In this document: positions 24,721 to 45,404 of the stretch, in pieces
Layout: every line of letters starts with the position of its first letter
Position numbering within the stretch: the first letter of the stretch is position 1
Assembly: GCA_028751875.1 (NCBI GenBank)
Contig: CM054134.1
Location: forward strand, 47,812,318-47,876,317
Direction: 5' to 3'
Length of the DNA stretch: 64,000 nucleotides
DNA from: Rapana venosa
Lineage: Eukaryota > Mollusca > Gastropoda > Neogastropoda > Muricidae
Position numbers and translations under genes: made by a program
Notes under the pieces: generated by a model
The model's input: the letters and a program-made list of their open reading frames with translations, nothing else
The model's database searches: none
Told to the model about the DNA's origin: nothing

Positions 24721-24731
24721 GTAACCTAACC
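24721..24731 (+). repeat. MITE target site duplication, right
   Basis: GTAACCTAACC, partner of 24327-24337. Confidence 0.85.
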
Positions 24732-24865
24732 CATGAGATTAGTCTGTAAAAGATGCCTGGGGACACTTCATCACTGCTAAATAACGTAGTGTAGACCTAG
24801 CTCAGTCATGTTTCGAAACCCACGAACACAAACATGAATTAAGAGATCTTAATCTTTTGTATACA

Positions 24866-25028
24866 TGTGTGTATTATCTTCACCATATGTAACACATTAA
24901 AATAGACTTAGAGACAGGGAGAAGATGCTGCTGCAGTTCCTCAGTAACCTCCCTTGTCATAGAAAGTACCCTGAAGACAACAATGCCTAACTATCTGATT
25001 GGTCAATAATGCCTACCATTATTCTACA
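24866..25028 (-). repeat. 3' LTR of the Gypsy element
   Basis: About 163 bp. From 24899 to 25028 it aligns closely with 29432-29575 except for a 13-15 bp gap and a few substitutions. The outer 33 bp are poorly matched. It ends ...attattctaca. Confidence 0.75.
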
Positions 25029-25380
25029 TCCCCATTTTCAGATTGTTGAAAAGTTTAAAAATCTCTTTTCAAACTGATAAACATTTAAATCAAATTATTG
25101 GGAATCTCTTGCACATCCCAATGTACTGTCCCTTTGAAAATTCCTTGTCTTCAGTTTTCAACTTTCACTTTTCAGTTTTGTTTTTCTTTTTGCACACCAG
25201 CAAAACACTTTTAACACTTTTTTCTTTTTTACATCAGCATAGCATTAAGTGCGTTTTTTCTTTTTAAAAGGTTTATCATTTTTCAGGGTTTCACTAGTCT
25301 TCCTGATCTTGTATATGTGCCAGACTGCAACTGTTCCTCAGATGGTGTTCTGGTCATCAGCTGATCATCTGGAGTAGGGT

Positions 25381-26477
25381 TTAACTGCACAGTATCTGGT
25401 TCAGGTTCCTGTTACAGTTCTGGTACAGAACGCTGCTCCTGCAGTCCTGGAAGCGTTGACATTTTGTAGGGGACATCCTCTGTTGAAGATTGCTGGCTGC
25501 TCTGTGGACACAGGTGAAGACGATTTCTTCTTTGTTTTCCAGTACGAGTTTGAACTGTGTATGATGATGGTGAGGCAACATCCATGACGACTGCTTCCTC
25601 GTCTCTTGGCGTCTTCACCCACACTTTATCTCTGTTTTGGAAGTGTCCTAGTTTTGTGACAATGGTCAAACTGGTCTTTTTGTTGCTGTTTGATGTGAGC
25701 ATCTATCTGCTGAAATCTCTGTAGATTTGGTGTGACAGGAACATGGTGTGATGGCAAAGAAGGGACTTTTGTTCTCAGTTTTCTTCCCATCAGGAGCTCC
25801 GCTGGGCTCAGTCCATGTTGGAGGGGTGTTGCTCTATAGTTCAGAAGTGCAATGTAAGGGTCTTCTGCCTTTTTCAACACATTTTTCACAGTTTGCACCG
25901 CTCTTTCAGCTTCTCTATTTCCTTGAGGATGAAAAGGGCTACTTGTCAAATGGGTGAAACCATATTTCTCAGCAAAATTACTGAAGTCTCGTGAGCTGAA
26001 CTGGGGACCATTGTCTGAAACAACAATTTCAGGAATGCCCTGTCTTCCAAAAATAGCTCTGCAATGATCAATGACAGATGTTGATGTTGTAGATGACAGG
26101 TAAGCAATATCAATCCACCTTGAGAAGCAATCCACAACAAGCAGATATTTGTGATTTCTGTACTCAAACAGATCCATCCCCACAAGTTTCCATGGATAGT
26201 CAGGAGTTTTTGTTGGTTTCAGTGGTTCAGGATGATGTATGCATTCCTTCTCACAAACGCTACACTAAGTGACTTTCTGTTCCAGTTGTCTGGACAAACC
26301 TGGCCACCACACACTGTTTCTTGTTAGCGCCCTGCATTTCGCAATGCCCAGGTGACCTTCATGAAGGTGCTGCAAAATTTCTTTCTGGAGGTCTGTTGGA
26401 ACAACAATGCGACCCTGAAACAGCAGCAGCCCCTCCTGAATTGAGAGATCATTACGGATGTACCAGTACTGCTTCAA
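25381..26477 (-). pseudogene. Gypsy integrase, with one in-frame stop and a C-terminal frame change
   Basis: The frame from 26477 to 25626 holds the zinc-binding N-terminal part (HEGHLGIAKCRALTRNSVWW, then a TAG at about 26262, then CSVCEKEC). The catalytic core follows, with Asp in GMDLFEYRNHKYLLVVD, Asp in VVSDNGPQFSS and Glu in NREAERAVQTVK. Past about 25626-25700 the frame changes to the C-terminal part (KVWVKTPRDEEAVVMDV). The D,D-35-E residues are all present, but the stop means that a whole protein is not made. Confidence 0.85.
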
Positions 26478-26611
26478 CTGTACATCTCCTCGTGCTGTCT
26501 CAGGCCATGAATCTGTCTTGCAGAAATTTATAACATGACTGCAGACTTTATCTTTGAGTTGACTGATGCGAATTTTCTCTCCGAGTTGATCAGTAACAGA
26601 AAGACTCTAAA

Positions 26612-27148
26612 CTAAGCAACTGACAAACACATTTGTCTCGACTTCCAATGGTGATCCTGTTCAGCAGGAACACTCCCAGGAGCCTGAGACAGTGTGTCAG
26701 CTGTCACAATATTCTTTCCTGCTGTGTACTCCATCTCATAAGAAAAACGCAGGATCCTCATCCTGAAGCGCTGGATTCTTGGAGTTAAATCATCCAGGTG
26801 TTTCTTCTTCAGTAAGGCAAGAAGAGGTTTGTAGTCTGTTTCTATCATGAACTTCTTCAGACCCGTCAAGAATTCTGCAAACTTCTCATAACACCAGGTA
26901 ACCACCAAAACTTCTTGTTCAACTTGGGCATATGATTGCTCAGTGCAAGTCAGCGATCTTGATGCATAGCAAACTGGCTTCCAGTCCTGATCTTCTTTTT
27001 GAAGTAGCACTCCTCCCAGTCCATAAGATGATGCATCTGCAGACACTTTGATCTCTTTCTCAGGATCATAGTGTGCCAACACTGGGATCATGCTCAGTTG
27101 TGTTTTGAGCTTTTGAAGGCCTCTTCTTGTTGCTGGCTCCCCGTTCAT
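26612..27148 (-). pseudogene. Gypsy RNase H domain
   Basis: An open stretch encodes KVSADASSYGLGGVLLQK, SLTCTEQSYAQVEQEVLVV, IETDYKPLLALL and a chromatin-distal ADTLSQAP motif. These are the usual Ty3/Gypsy RNase H landmarks, with the first Asp (ADAS) and Glu (EQEVL) present. It is separated by frame changes from the reverse transcriptase to the right. Confidence 0.85.
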
Positions 27149-27291
27149 TCATTCTCATGTTTGAGTTAATCTCGCAGGGATTTTGTCTTATCTGCAAGAT
27201 TTGGGATACATTTCTCTACATGGTTTACTATGCCAAGAAAATCTTTTAAGCTCTGTGATAGTTCCTGGTCTTTGAAAATTGCTGATTGCCT

Positions 27292-27980
27292 CTACTTTGC
27301 AAGGATCCACTCTGATACCATCCCTGAAATGGTGTGACCCAGAAATTTCACTGTGTCAGTTGAAAAGACACATTTCTCATTCAAGGTGATGTTTGCGTCT
27401 TGCATTCTCTCCAAAACAGCTTGCAGTCTCTCATCATGTTCCTCCTGATTTTTTCCACTGACAAGAACATCATCAATGTCGGCAATCACTCCTGGAATTC
27501 CTGTTAGTATGTGGGTCATTTCTCTGTGAAAAATTTCTGGCCCTGAGTTGATCCAAATGGAAGTCTTTTGTAACAGAATCTTCCGAATGGTGTTATAAAT
27601 GTTGTCAACTCTTGTGACTCTTCATTAAGTGGAATTTGATGGAACCCATTGTTGCAATCAAGTTTGGAGAACACCTTTGCTTCTGATAGCTCAGCAAGGA
27701 GCTGGTCAGTTGTAGGAAGGGGGAAATTTTCACATGGAACATTCTCATTCAGTTTGGTGAGATAAATGCAAAGTCTCACTTTCCCGTTTGCTTTTGGCAC
27801 CACAACTATTGGGGCACACCAGTCAGTTGGAGTTGTAACAGGTCTAATGATATCTTGCTCCTGCAGGCAAATTAATTCTTCCTGTACTTGTTTCTTCATG
27901 GGGAGTGGTAGACATCTGGGTGCAGCAATGGAAAATGGTTGTAAATTTTTTTTTAGGTCTGATTTTGTAGAGGTCTTCAT
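27292..27980 (-). pseudogene. Gypsy reverse transcriptase, frame-shifted
   Basis: 27980-27516 carries the fingers and palm entry (WCAPIVVVPKANGKVRLC, FSKLDCNNGFHQIPL). A second frame, 27519-27292, carries the catalytic-pair context ADIDDVLVSG. The conserved Asp in the motif before TKLN is replaced (CIYLTKLN), another sign of decay. Confidence 0.85.
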
Positions 27981-28231
27981 TTTTTCCCAGTCCTTGAAAT
28001 AACTGTGGATATGTTGATGCTTGACTTCCTGATTGCTGTATGGAATTCACTCTTTCAATCAGGTGAAGTGCTGCTATGGCTATCTGCCAAGTAAAGGTTC
28101 ATGAAGGTTTTCCACTATGTACAGGTCCTGTACTGTGTCCTTCTTTTTAGTCATGAGAGTGGCAGTATACTTTCCCACTACCTTGATTTCTCTCTTCCCT
28201 GGACCTAACAACTTCTTGTTGGTCTTCTGTA

Positions 28232-29100
28232 TTACAGGAGAATTCTTCTTGAAAAATCATCTGAAACAACAGAGACATCTGCCCCTGTATCCACTCGAAA
28301 TCTGACTGATTTTCCATTGATCAGCACTGTTGCATGCCAAAGATCTTCTGTTTCTGCATTGACACATTCTTTGTCTGCACTTTCAATTAAGTGGAGTACT
28401 GTCTCTTCTTCCTCTTCTTCATCAATGTTGTGCACCTTCTTAGATCTACACATGACTGGGTAGTGACTTTCTGAAAAACATTTGTGGCACTCCTCATCTT
28501 TTTCTGGGCAGTCTTTTCTTCCATGTATAGGTACTTTGCCACAACATGAGCATTTCTTTTGTGCTTGAGAACGAAAATGTTCATGCTTTTCAGTTTTTGC
28601 TGCATAATTTCTTCCATTCAATGGAATTCTGTTCACATGTGAATTCTCATAGTTATGGCTTGCCATTATGTGTGCCTGCTGTCTTGAGATTTCATATGCT
28701 CTTCCAATACACAAACTTTTGGCCAAGTCTAACTTTTTATCTTCCAGCATTTTCTCTCTGAGAGCATTTTCTCTCACTCCCATGACGACTTGGTCTGAAT
28801 CATCCTGTCTTCTTGTTGCCCAAAATTACAGTGTTTGGCTTACTGACAAAGAGCTATGATGTATGTTTCAACTGATTCTGAGGCTTCTTGTCATCTTGAG
28901 TGAAACTTGTATGCTTCAAATGCTTCATGTGTTTCTCCAACACAGAATCCCTGCAATTTCTCTAGAATTTTCTGCAAATTCTTGCTATCAGCGTCACTGT
29001 CAAAGTGAAATCCATCATTAATCTCCATTGTTTCTTCTCCAATGGTGGCTAAGAAAACAGCAGTCTAAAATTCTGCATCTTCTTTATTCAGTCTACTGGC
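28232..29100 (-). pseudogene. Gypsy gag and aspartic protease remains
   Basis: The gag part from about 29080 (MEINDGFHFDSDADSKNL) is interrupted by in-frame stops near 28895 and 28850. It then runs open from 28783 to 28232 with a double zinc-knuckle-like block (CSCCGKVPIHGRKDC and CHKCFSESHYPVMC) and a protease active site FRVDTGADVSVVSD. Confidence 0.8.
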
Positions 29101-29265
29101 TATGGAATAATTGTCCCACTGTCTTTTGAATTTTCGCCAATTATTTGGCAAACTGCTTCAACACTCTAGTTTGACTGGAGCTGGTACACCAGCAGTGAAC
29201 TGCTTCATCTGGATCCTTGAAGATACGGTCATAACGTCTAAAAGCTTTCTAGTTTACTACCAGTC

Positions 29266-29269
<4 letters not shown>

Positions 29270-29296
<27 letters not shown>
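29270..29296. repeat. (GT)n microsatellite inside the Gypsy leader
   Basis: GT run between the 5' LTR and gag. Confidence 0.9.
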
Positions 29297-29299
<3 letters not shown>

Positions 29300-29388
29300 T
29301 TAATTTTAATATATTTTTTTACTCAGTTTCTTCCCCCCATTCATTCAGTTATCAGCTACTGTTTCCATTGTCACTAGTTTGATCCCCC

Positions 29389-29399
29389 TTCTGACACCA
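29389..29399 (-). promoter_or_regulatory. Gypsy primer-binding site
   Basis: The minus strand reads TGGTGTCAGAAG directly after the LTR end (...cacaaca). This matches the tRNA-Leu-type primer site described for Steamer/SURL-like elements (family knowledge). Confidence 0.7.
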
Positions 29400-29575
29400 T
29401 GTTGTGTTTGCTGTTGTTTATGTAGCTCATCAAAATAGACTTAGAGACATGGAGAAGATGCTGTTAACGATCTCCCAGTGAAGTTCCTCAGTAGCCTCCC
29501 TTGTCATAGAAAGTACACCGAAGACAACAATGCCTAACTATCTGATTGGTCAATAATGCGTACCATTATTCTACA
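29400..29575 (-). repeat. 5' LTR of the Gypsy element
   Basis: 176 bp, tgttgtgtttgc...attattctaca on the plus strand. It is bounded by the primer-binding site, which fixes its left edge. Confidence 0.8.
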
Positions 29576-29814
29576 CCTAAGGCACTGGCAGATCTGCACA
29601 CAGAGTAGTAGGCAAAAGTTGAATTGGAGATTTCAATTAAGCCTAATGGCAGGCTGGCCTGTGAGCCATTCCAGGGCCCTGACACCTACCATGCAGATTT
29701 AAACCCCATATCTTAAAACTGCTGGATTGATAGATTGACTCTGTATCAGTCCACTCAGACATTTTGTTCCTCCATCAATTAATGATCATCCAATCAATCA
29801 ACAAAACGTCTCCT

Positions 29815-30030
29815 TCGGATGTGACTATAAACCGAGGTCCCGTGTGTGAACGCATGCAGAATATCTTGCGCACACGTTACAACCTGCTTCGCTTTTCAGA
29901 AGATTAAGCAATTGTGTGCCAGTGGGAATGGATGACAACATTTACAAAACTGCATACACACGGGGATTGGATGTTTAAAAAACACACGAGTCCTTATTCC
30001 ACTATCCTCGAAATTAAAAAAAAAAAAGTT
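29815..30030 (+). repeat. SINE-A 3' part
   Basis: tccttcggatgtgactataa through cttattccactatcctcg and an A-rich tail. The head is missing. Confidence 0.8.
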
Positions 30031-30049
30031 AGAAAATGGGGACTGCAGA

Positions 30050-32098
30050 GTGCAATATATTTTGTTGAACCTGTTTCGATCCACTTCTTAGGCTTTGTCC
30101 ACCATCAATGCATCGATTATTTAGTATCATGTAACCTAAAAGCATCTCATTTCCATGGCATGGTTTATCAATTGTTTTTACATCTTCTGTCAAATTCTGT
30201 GTATTGCATGCATGCAGAAAGATGAAAGTAATGCAATAAGACTACAGGAGTGCCTTACCTTGCGTTTCATTGACTTGTTCTTTTCTTTCCTAAGGCTTCA
30301 TGATAGGATTTGGGATTTGGATCCCAGTCTACTGATAAAGGATTCCGTTTGACTGCACAGTAGGACGTTTCTTAGTTCAAGTTATTTTTCCTCCACGTTC
30401 CCTTACTGGGAAGGACGTGTAGTGCCTGGTCTTAAAAGGTAAAGGTAAAGGAGTCACATAACCTATAAGGTCGTAGGGGAGCGAGGCGTCAGAGACCTCA
30501 CTTCTCTAGGGAGCCAGCATATTGAGGGCGGCGCCCATCTCCTCTCCCTCGCTGCTTTACCTTCCCTGACCCTAAAGAGGGCAGGTACCCATTTACAGCT
30601 GGGTGAACTGGGGGTACTGTACTGAAGCCAAGGCGCGCAAAAGGTCACGCCTGGTCTTAGGAAGTAAAAAAAAACCCCTCTACAGGAAGTCTGCTGACAC
30701 ATTCCGACTTCAGAGCAGCTCATGAGAAAATTCATATGGAAAATACAAGAAAACAGTCGCCAGATTTACGTGAAAGAAGGCAGGTGAATGGATTAGGAAG
30801 ACAGAAAAAATTAATAAGCAAGAGGGAGTGAGGATGAAAAGAAAACGAAAAAAAGACAAAAACAAAGAGAGTAACAGAAAAGGGGAAATTTCTTGCACAT
30901 AACTTCCAGGAGGTGGGTATGCTATTAGTACTGAAAGAACCCCAGGCATCCCCATGGGGGAAACAACTCAGTCAGAATGAACCCTGTCAGCAGTCACTGA
31001 TGACATTCCTTGGTCATGATGTCATCCTGAGTGGTGTTTAATTAAGACAAAGGTCTGAATTGTGCAAATCACTGCTCTCTCAGATTATGGCTCTGATATG
31101 GCTCCACTCACTTACAGTGGCATTTTGGGGAGGGGGACAGACAGACAGACAGACAGAGAAAGAGACAAACAGAGGGGCAATTTTTTTACTCTTCAAATTT
31201 GCAAGAGGACCAAAGAATTGTGATATTTATTAGATAACATCTTTCCAATACAAGCAGAAGTCAACAAAATGCATACTCTTTTCAAGTCAGCCAAAGCAAC
31301 AAGAAAAGCTAAGTTAATAGTGAATGGGTGATAATAACACACTACACTTAAAAAGGAATATGCAAAACTGTAATCAAATAAATGTATACTGTTAAACTGA
31401 TATACTGCTGGTCATCACATTATACATAAAGACATTTTTTAAAAATATGGATACCTTAGGTTGGAATACATTTACCCTGAATAACACTTGTCTCCCAAAT
31501 GATAAGCATAATTACTGTCTTTCGTAAACATATCAAACATCAGATCCACAGGGGAAAACAAGAAAAAAAGATAACTTTTCTGTATTTAGACAGGACACAC
31601 GTGAAAAACAATCATCATGAAAGTTTCATAATTAAAGAACAGTGGACATTTAAAAAGAATGATACCAAAAACAATCACCAGTGAATGTTCACAGTCAGTG
31701 AGCCCTATCTTCCAACATTTAAGAAATGACATACATCTCCACTGTTCTGATTCATCTCGTACATGGCATCATAGGTACACAGAGATAGCACTTTTGCAAC
31801 ATTTGAGAACTTTGGCATTTAGTAATATACCCACAATGTTAACAATGATAGAACTGCAGCCTTAGAATTTGGTAGCAACTACTGCAACAACAATAACAAA
31901 TTTGTTCCTGTAGCTAATTTCAATGGCGTTTTACCTAAACTTATGCAGCATTCTTATTATCCATGTGCTATACTACGGCTCATCACTGCTGTACTTTCCT
32001 TATTCACAGTATTGTCTGGATCGATGGCAACATGTTTCATAACCTTGTTGACAGACACAGCTAACATCAAGTCAACGTGCTGTGCTGGACAACACAAA
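30050..32098. other. Intergenic DNA and probable GSTO2 3' UTR
   Basis: Apart from SINE-C at 30437 and a GACA run at 31140, nothing coding is seen. The minus-strand UTR of GSTO copy 2 lies at the right end. A candidate AATAAA (minus) is at 31226-31231. Confidence 0.45.
30437..30652 (-). repeat. SINE-C, head-truncated
   Basis: Body gagggcggcgcccatctcct and 3' end ggtaaaggtaaaggagtcac are present. The 5S-like and tRNA-like head is missing beyond 30650. Confidence 0.85.
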
Positions 32099-41190
<9,092 letters not shown>

Positions 41191-41214
41191 TGTGGCTACC
41201 ACTTGCCCAATACC

Positions 41215-41224
41215 TGACTGAGCA
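41215..41224 (+). promoter_or_regulatory. Antioxidant-response-element-like site upstream of GSTO2
   Basis: TGACTGAGCA fits the ARE core TGACnnnGCA bound by Nrf/CncC-small Maf. It lies 25 bp upstream of the ATG (minus-strand gene), so in the 5' UTR or core promoter. A CCAAT word (accaatgg) is at 41277-41284. Confidence 0.4.
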
Positions 41225-42626
41225 AGCATGCAAAGATTATTATATGCGTACTTGTGCCGAGCTGGACTCCAGCTTCAACCAATGGAAAAGCCGACAACTT
41301 TTGGTGCAAGTGTACCGAGTTTGTCCTTGTTTGGTGCGGTTTGGTTGGCCTTAGAAAGCTCTTCTGCGATAAGAATGGCCTCGGTAGAGCACACACACAC
41401 ACACACAAAACTGACGAGTCACGCTAGTTGGCATGATAATAAGCACTTTATGCATTCCTTTGGCTACTGATTCGGGAAAGAGAGTTGGGGGAGGGGGAGG
41501 GGGGATGAAATTCGACCAGATCCGTGGCTTCCAATCCTCCAATAGTTGATTTTTATTAATTTTATTCAGAGAATAATCAAGTTGGCGGTGTGGCTACTGG
41601 AACAGTGATTTCGAGTGACTTCAACTGCAGGAATTGTAGAGCTGTTTGTTCATTGGTTTATGAATGAGTTGATGAGGATATCGATTACTTGTTCTTTTGT
41701 CTGTCTGCTTGCCGCTTACTGTCACATACACCCGCGCGCCCACAAGCACATTGTCACAAACACATACGCTCCTTTCGCACGCGCGCGCACACACACACGG
41801 CGTTTTTCGTCTTATATCACAACTAGTGAAGAGACGTTAAATGAATTTGAACTCTCTCTCTCTTCTCTGTCTGTCTGCTGTCTCCTCTCTTTTTCAATCC
41901 CTGATTTACTTAATTATAATCAGTGTAGCTGTTTTGATATTAATATCGGGGTCAGATTATGTGTTTGCTGAATATAATTATATCTATCTCCTTTCTTTAA
42001 ACCATAGGTTCAGCTTCTGTTGTTGGTGGTGGTGCGGGTTTTTGTTTGTTTGGGGGTTTATTTGGGGGGGGGGGGTGCTGTTATTCATTATTTTTTTGTA
42101 AAATTTGTTTGGTTGGTTGGTTTTGATAGTCCCAAATCAGGGCAAGGGCAGGATGAAAAAGGTATACATGTGAATGCTCATCTGTAACCCTTGAAAAACA
42201 AAGACTCTCTCTCTCTCACATAGAGTAGGTCTTTATGTTGTCACTTTTTTTTTTGGCGAGGGGGTGGGGGGGGGGGGGGGAGGGGATGCCTTCACATGTA
42301 GTAACCTCCCAAATGAGTGGGTCAACAGAGCTGTAAAGAGATGCACAATGCATGGAGAAAAATCAAGGGAACTGCATGGTCCATCATCTGGACAAGAAGG
42401 CGGGCACTACCACTTACTACAAGAGGCATCTTGGAGCTGGGCCGAAAGGCTGGCTTGTCAACTCAAGGAGCAATTTTTAAACAGATAGGCTATTTTTGTG
42501 TTGTGAGCATATTTCTAACCTCCATAATATGATCAAGAGTCTCAAGCCTTTATTACCCCCTTTTCGTGAAAATTCCTTAAGATAAGATATTCAAAAATTG
42601 CCAATAGACATTTTGGTATTAAAAGG

Positions 42627-42873
42627 AGTAAAGGTAAAGGAGTCCCATAACCTATAAGGTCGTAGGGGGGAGCATATTGAGGGCGGCGCCCATCTCCTCT
42701 CCCTCGCTGCTTTACCTTCCCTGACCCTAAAGAGGGCAGGTACCCATTTACAGCTGGGTGAACTGTACTGAAGCCAAGGCGCGCAAACGGTCACCCATCC
42801 AACTGGTAACCACGCTCGACGCTGCTTAACTTGGCTGGGGGAAAGCGAGTGCTCCGACCACTGAGCTATCCGG
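42627..42873 (-). repeat. SINE-C with internal deletion
   Basis: Head gatagctcagtggtcggagc, 5S-like part intact. Missing are the gcgtcagagacctcac block and a few bases near gaactg. Confidence 0.85.
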
Positions 42874-42919
42874 TATTACAAAATGTTTTTTGAACAATCT
42901 TTTATAGGTATGCCTTTTT

Positions 42920-43735
42920 ACTTCTTTTTTCCGGCTAGAGCTCCCAGGTTCACAAATGGTGAGATTTTGCGTATGCCACGGTTTTTACCCACCATTAAGG
43001 TAGCTGCATTCTGACACCGGGGATGAAGTCTGAACATGACCCCGGTGGATCGGTGGTCTGGAGGTAACGCACCTGCCTGGAAAGCCAGAAGTCCAGGTTC
43101 GATCCCCGTTTGTGCCGAAACCGTTCCTCCATCCACTACACTGTGAGTAGTTGTGTGGGTGCTAGTCTTTCTGCAGCAACGATAAAGCGACGTCTCATGT
43201 GCGCACGTAAAAGAACTCACAACAACAAGAGTCGCGAAGAGAGCTGTCCCTAGAAAAATTATGTAGGAAAAAAAGCCCTTGTGATTGCGAAACAAAATAC
43301 ATATGCAAACAGGAAAAAGTTTTTTAAAAATTAAAAAATAAAAACCAAGTAATGGGTGGTGTTGCTCTTGTGGTGAGACACTCTTCACGGGGAGAGCAGC
43401 CCGAATTTCACAAGGAGAAATCTGCCCTCACTTAAAGTGGCATACAAACACAGTGTACATGCGTTCTTGAAATTTTGTCACCCGTTCCTATGGAAACGAA
43501 ATAGCCTCTCTCCCAAAAGGTGGAACGGATTTTAATATGTACCCAAGTTGTTCTGCGTGTGTTCACACAAGGGTCCTCAGTTTATAGTCTCATCCGGACT
43601 TTCGGGAAAGTGGAGTCAGTTATGATGTTAACTCAAAGGGAAAAATCCCCTTAAATGGGTACCTTGGTGGTGGCTCGAACCCGGGCCGTCAGATCACAAG
43701 CTCAACGCTCTAACCACTAGGCTTTCCCGCCCTAT
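42920..43735 (-). repeat. SINE-A' split by SINE-B
   Basis: Tail at 42925-43041 (ccggctagagctcccaggtt, aaggtagctgcattctgaca), interruption, then body and head at 43444-43735 (atagcctctctcccaaaagg ... aaccactaggctttcccgcc). Confidence 0.8.
43042..43443 (+). repeat. SINE-B, full length, nested in SINE-A'
   Basis: Head ggatcggtggtctggaggta, B box aggttcgatccccg, end caaggagaaatctgccctca. Confidence 0.85.
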
Positions 43736-43972
43736 ATGTATGTCATAATTTACTCCAGGAATTTTTGTTTTATGATTGTTGTTATTGTTATTGCTGTTTG
43801 GTCCATTACCGGCACTGCAAAAGTTACTGAGGAATTGATAAGACTTTTATTGCACTTACCCATCCTCAACTCAACTCCCCTCATCTAGTAGCCCTTATAG
43901 TGAACAGGCATAACACTGAAGACAGCAGCAAAAACACAAACAAGGGCGCCCCAACACAAAAAACACACAACC

Positions 43973-43988
43973 AGAGAGAGAGAGAGAA

Positions 43989-44036
<48 letters not shown>
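43973..44036. repeat. (GA)n microsatellite
   Basis: 64 bp GA with two interruptions. Confidence 0.95.
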
Positions 44037-44037
<1 letters not shown>

Positions 44038-44409
44038 CAGCTGATAATTATTATCTAGCCAAATGCCAGTCCCTTCTCTAGACCCCCCTTATTTCTTTCT
44101 GCTGGATAGTTCAATATGGGCTCAATGGGATTTGGTCAGGTCCTGTGCACTAAGTTTATGACTGCTGCCTTAGTTCAATATCGGCTGTTTCTGTTCTTAT
44201 GTATGGCTTGTAGCCCACATGAATTTGTCTGTTTATTGAGATGTTAAATTATTGGTATAGGAGAGCAACCACATCATGGCTCACAGAGTGAGACAGAAAA
44301 CTGTACCTACTTTTTCATTAAATAGATAGCACGAAGAAAATAATTTGTTATCAGAACAAATCGGACAGATGATTGTAATGGTGGTGAAGGTCGTGGTGAT
44401 GGAGGCAGT

Positions 44410-44477
44410 GGTAAATGATATTGTTGTTTTTGCACGTTCCCCAGCTTAACCCCATACGAATATGAACACTTTTTATC

Positions 44478-44512
<35 letters not shown>

Positions 44513-44860
44513 ATTCATATGGGTTGATGAGCATAGCTTAAAACAACCAAGGAGTGTCACCCAGAATATGCGCTATGACTCATTGGTCCCGCATGAGAAT
44601 CACTGTGGAACTGAAAGTACACACTAGATGAGAAGCTTGTATGTATGACTCTTTTCGTGTACCTCGCCACAAAGACAGCCATTTTTCGACTTCAGGGGAT
44701 GTTTTTGCCCCTAAAGGAGCTTGCGGGTTGTTGTGGCTAAGAGCTTAATATCATGGCTGAAGATAATCTCAAGATAACTGTTTACAAGATAACATTTTGA
44801 TGTAGGTCTCGCCTCACACCAATAACTAACACAGCTTTTGGGCCTGGGGCGTGTAGTACT
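44410..44860 (-). repeat. Dispersed repeat E interrupted by (CA)n
   Basis: The minus strand ends ggttaagctggggaacgtgc + (AAC)n. A CA run at 44480-44509 separates this end from the body (gtcacccagaatatgcgc ... ctaacacagcttttgggcc). Confidence 0.75.
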
Positions 44861-44904
44861 GGTGATGGAAACAGTTAAGGCTTCTCTCTGAGGATGGCAT
44901 GTAG

Positions 44905-45135
44905 TTGTTGGTTTGGGTTAGTTGTGCTTTGTTTGGTTTGGGGTGGGTTGCTTTTGGTTTAGTTGGTTTTAGTTTGGTTTGGTTTGGTTTTGATTTGTTT
45001 TGGTTTGATTTGCTTTGGCTTGTTTTTTTTATGGATTTGGTATGGTTTGGTTTTGGTTTGGATTGTGTTGGATTTGGTTTGGTTGGGTTTGGTTTGGGTT
45101 GGTTGGGTGGGTTTGGTTTGGTTTGTTTTTTTAAC
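44905..45135 (+). repeat. (TTTGG)n-like array, about 230 bp
   Basis: ggtttggtttggttttg-type units with frequent single-base changes. Strong G/T strand bias. Confidence 0.85.
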
Positions 45136-45224
45136 CCTTATTGGTCGGGGGATAGAGAGAAGGGAAGCAGGAAGGAAGGGCTGGAGTGTGAGGGAGGGGG
45201 AGGGAAGGAAAGAGGGAAGAAGAG

Positions 45225-45285
45225 AGAGAGACAGACAGACAGACAGAAGGACAGACAGACAGACAGAAGGACAGACAGAGACAGC
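45225..45285 (+). repeat. (GACA)n microsatellite
   Basis: Three GACA blocks separated by gaag. Confidence 0.9.
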
Positions 45286-45404
45286 TTGCACTGCACCACA
45301 CACAAAATCAGCGATAAACAGCTAGTTTTTCATTTTTAAGCCACAAGTTTTATGAACGCAAACATTAGCATACACTAGAAGCAGGATGGATATCACTCTA
45401 GCGA

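Larger units (their letters stand above)
24866..29575 (-). mobile_element. Degenerate Ty3/Gypsy LTR retrotransposon
   Basis: About 4.7 kb between two related LTRs. On the minus strand the order is LTR, primer-binding site, gag, protease, reverse transcriptase, RNase H, integrase, polypurine tract (aaaatgggga), LTR. Domain order (RNase H before integrase) and sequence resemble the K02A2.6/SURL-type Ty3 group. Several in-frame stops and frame changes show that it is dead. No target site duplication is evident (left flank ataca, right flank cctaa). Confidence 0.9.

Noticed and set aside
44905..45135. Telomere-like or interstitial telomeric repeat
   Set aside because: Units are TTTGG/TTTTGG variants, not TTAGGG, and are irregular.
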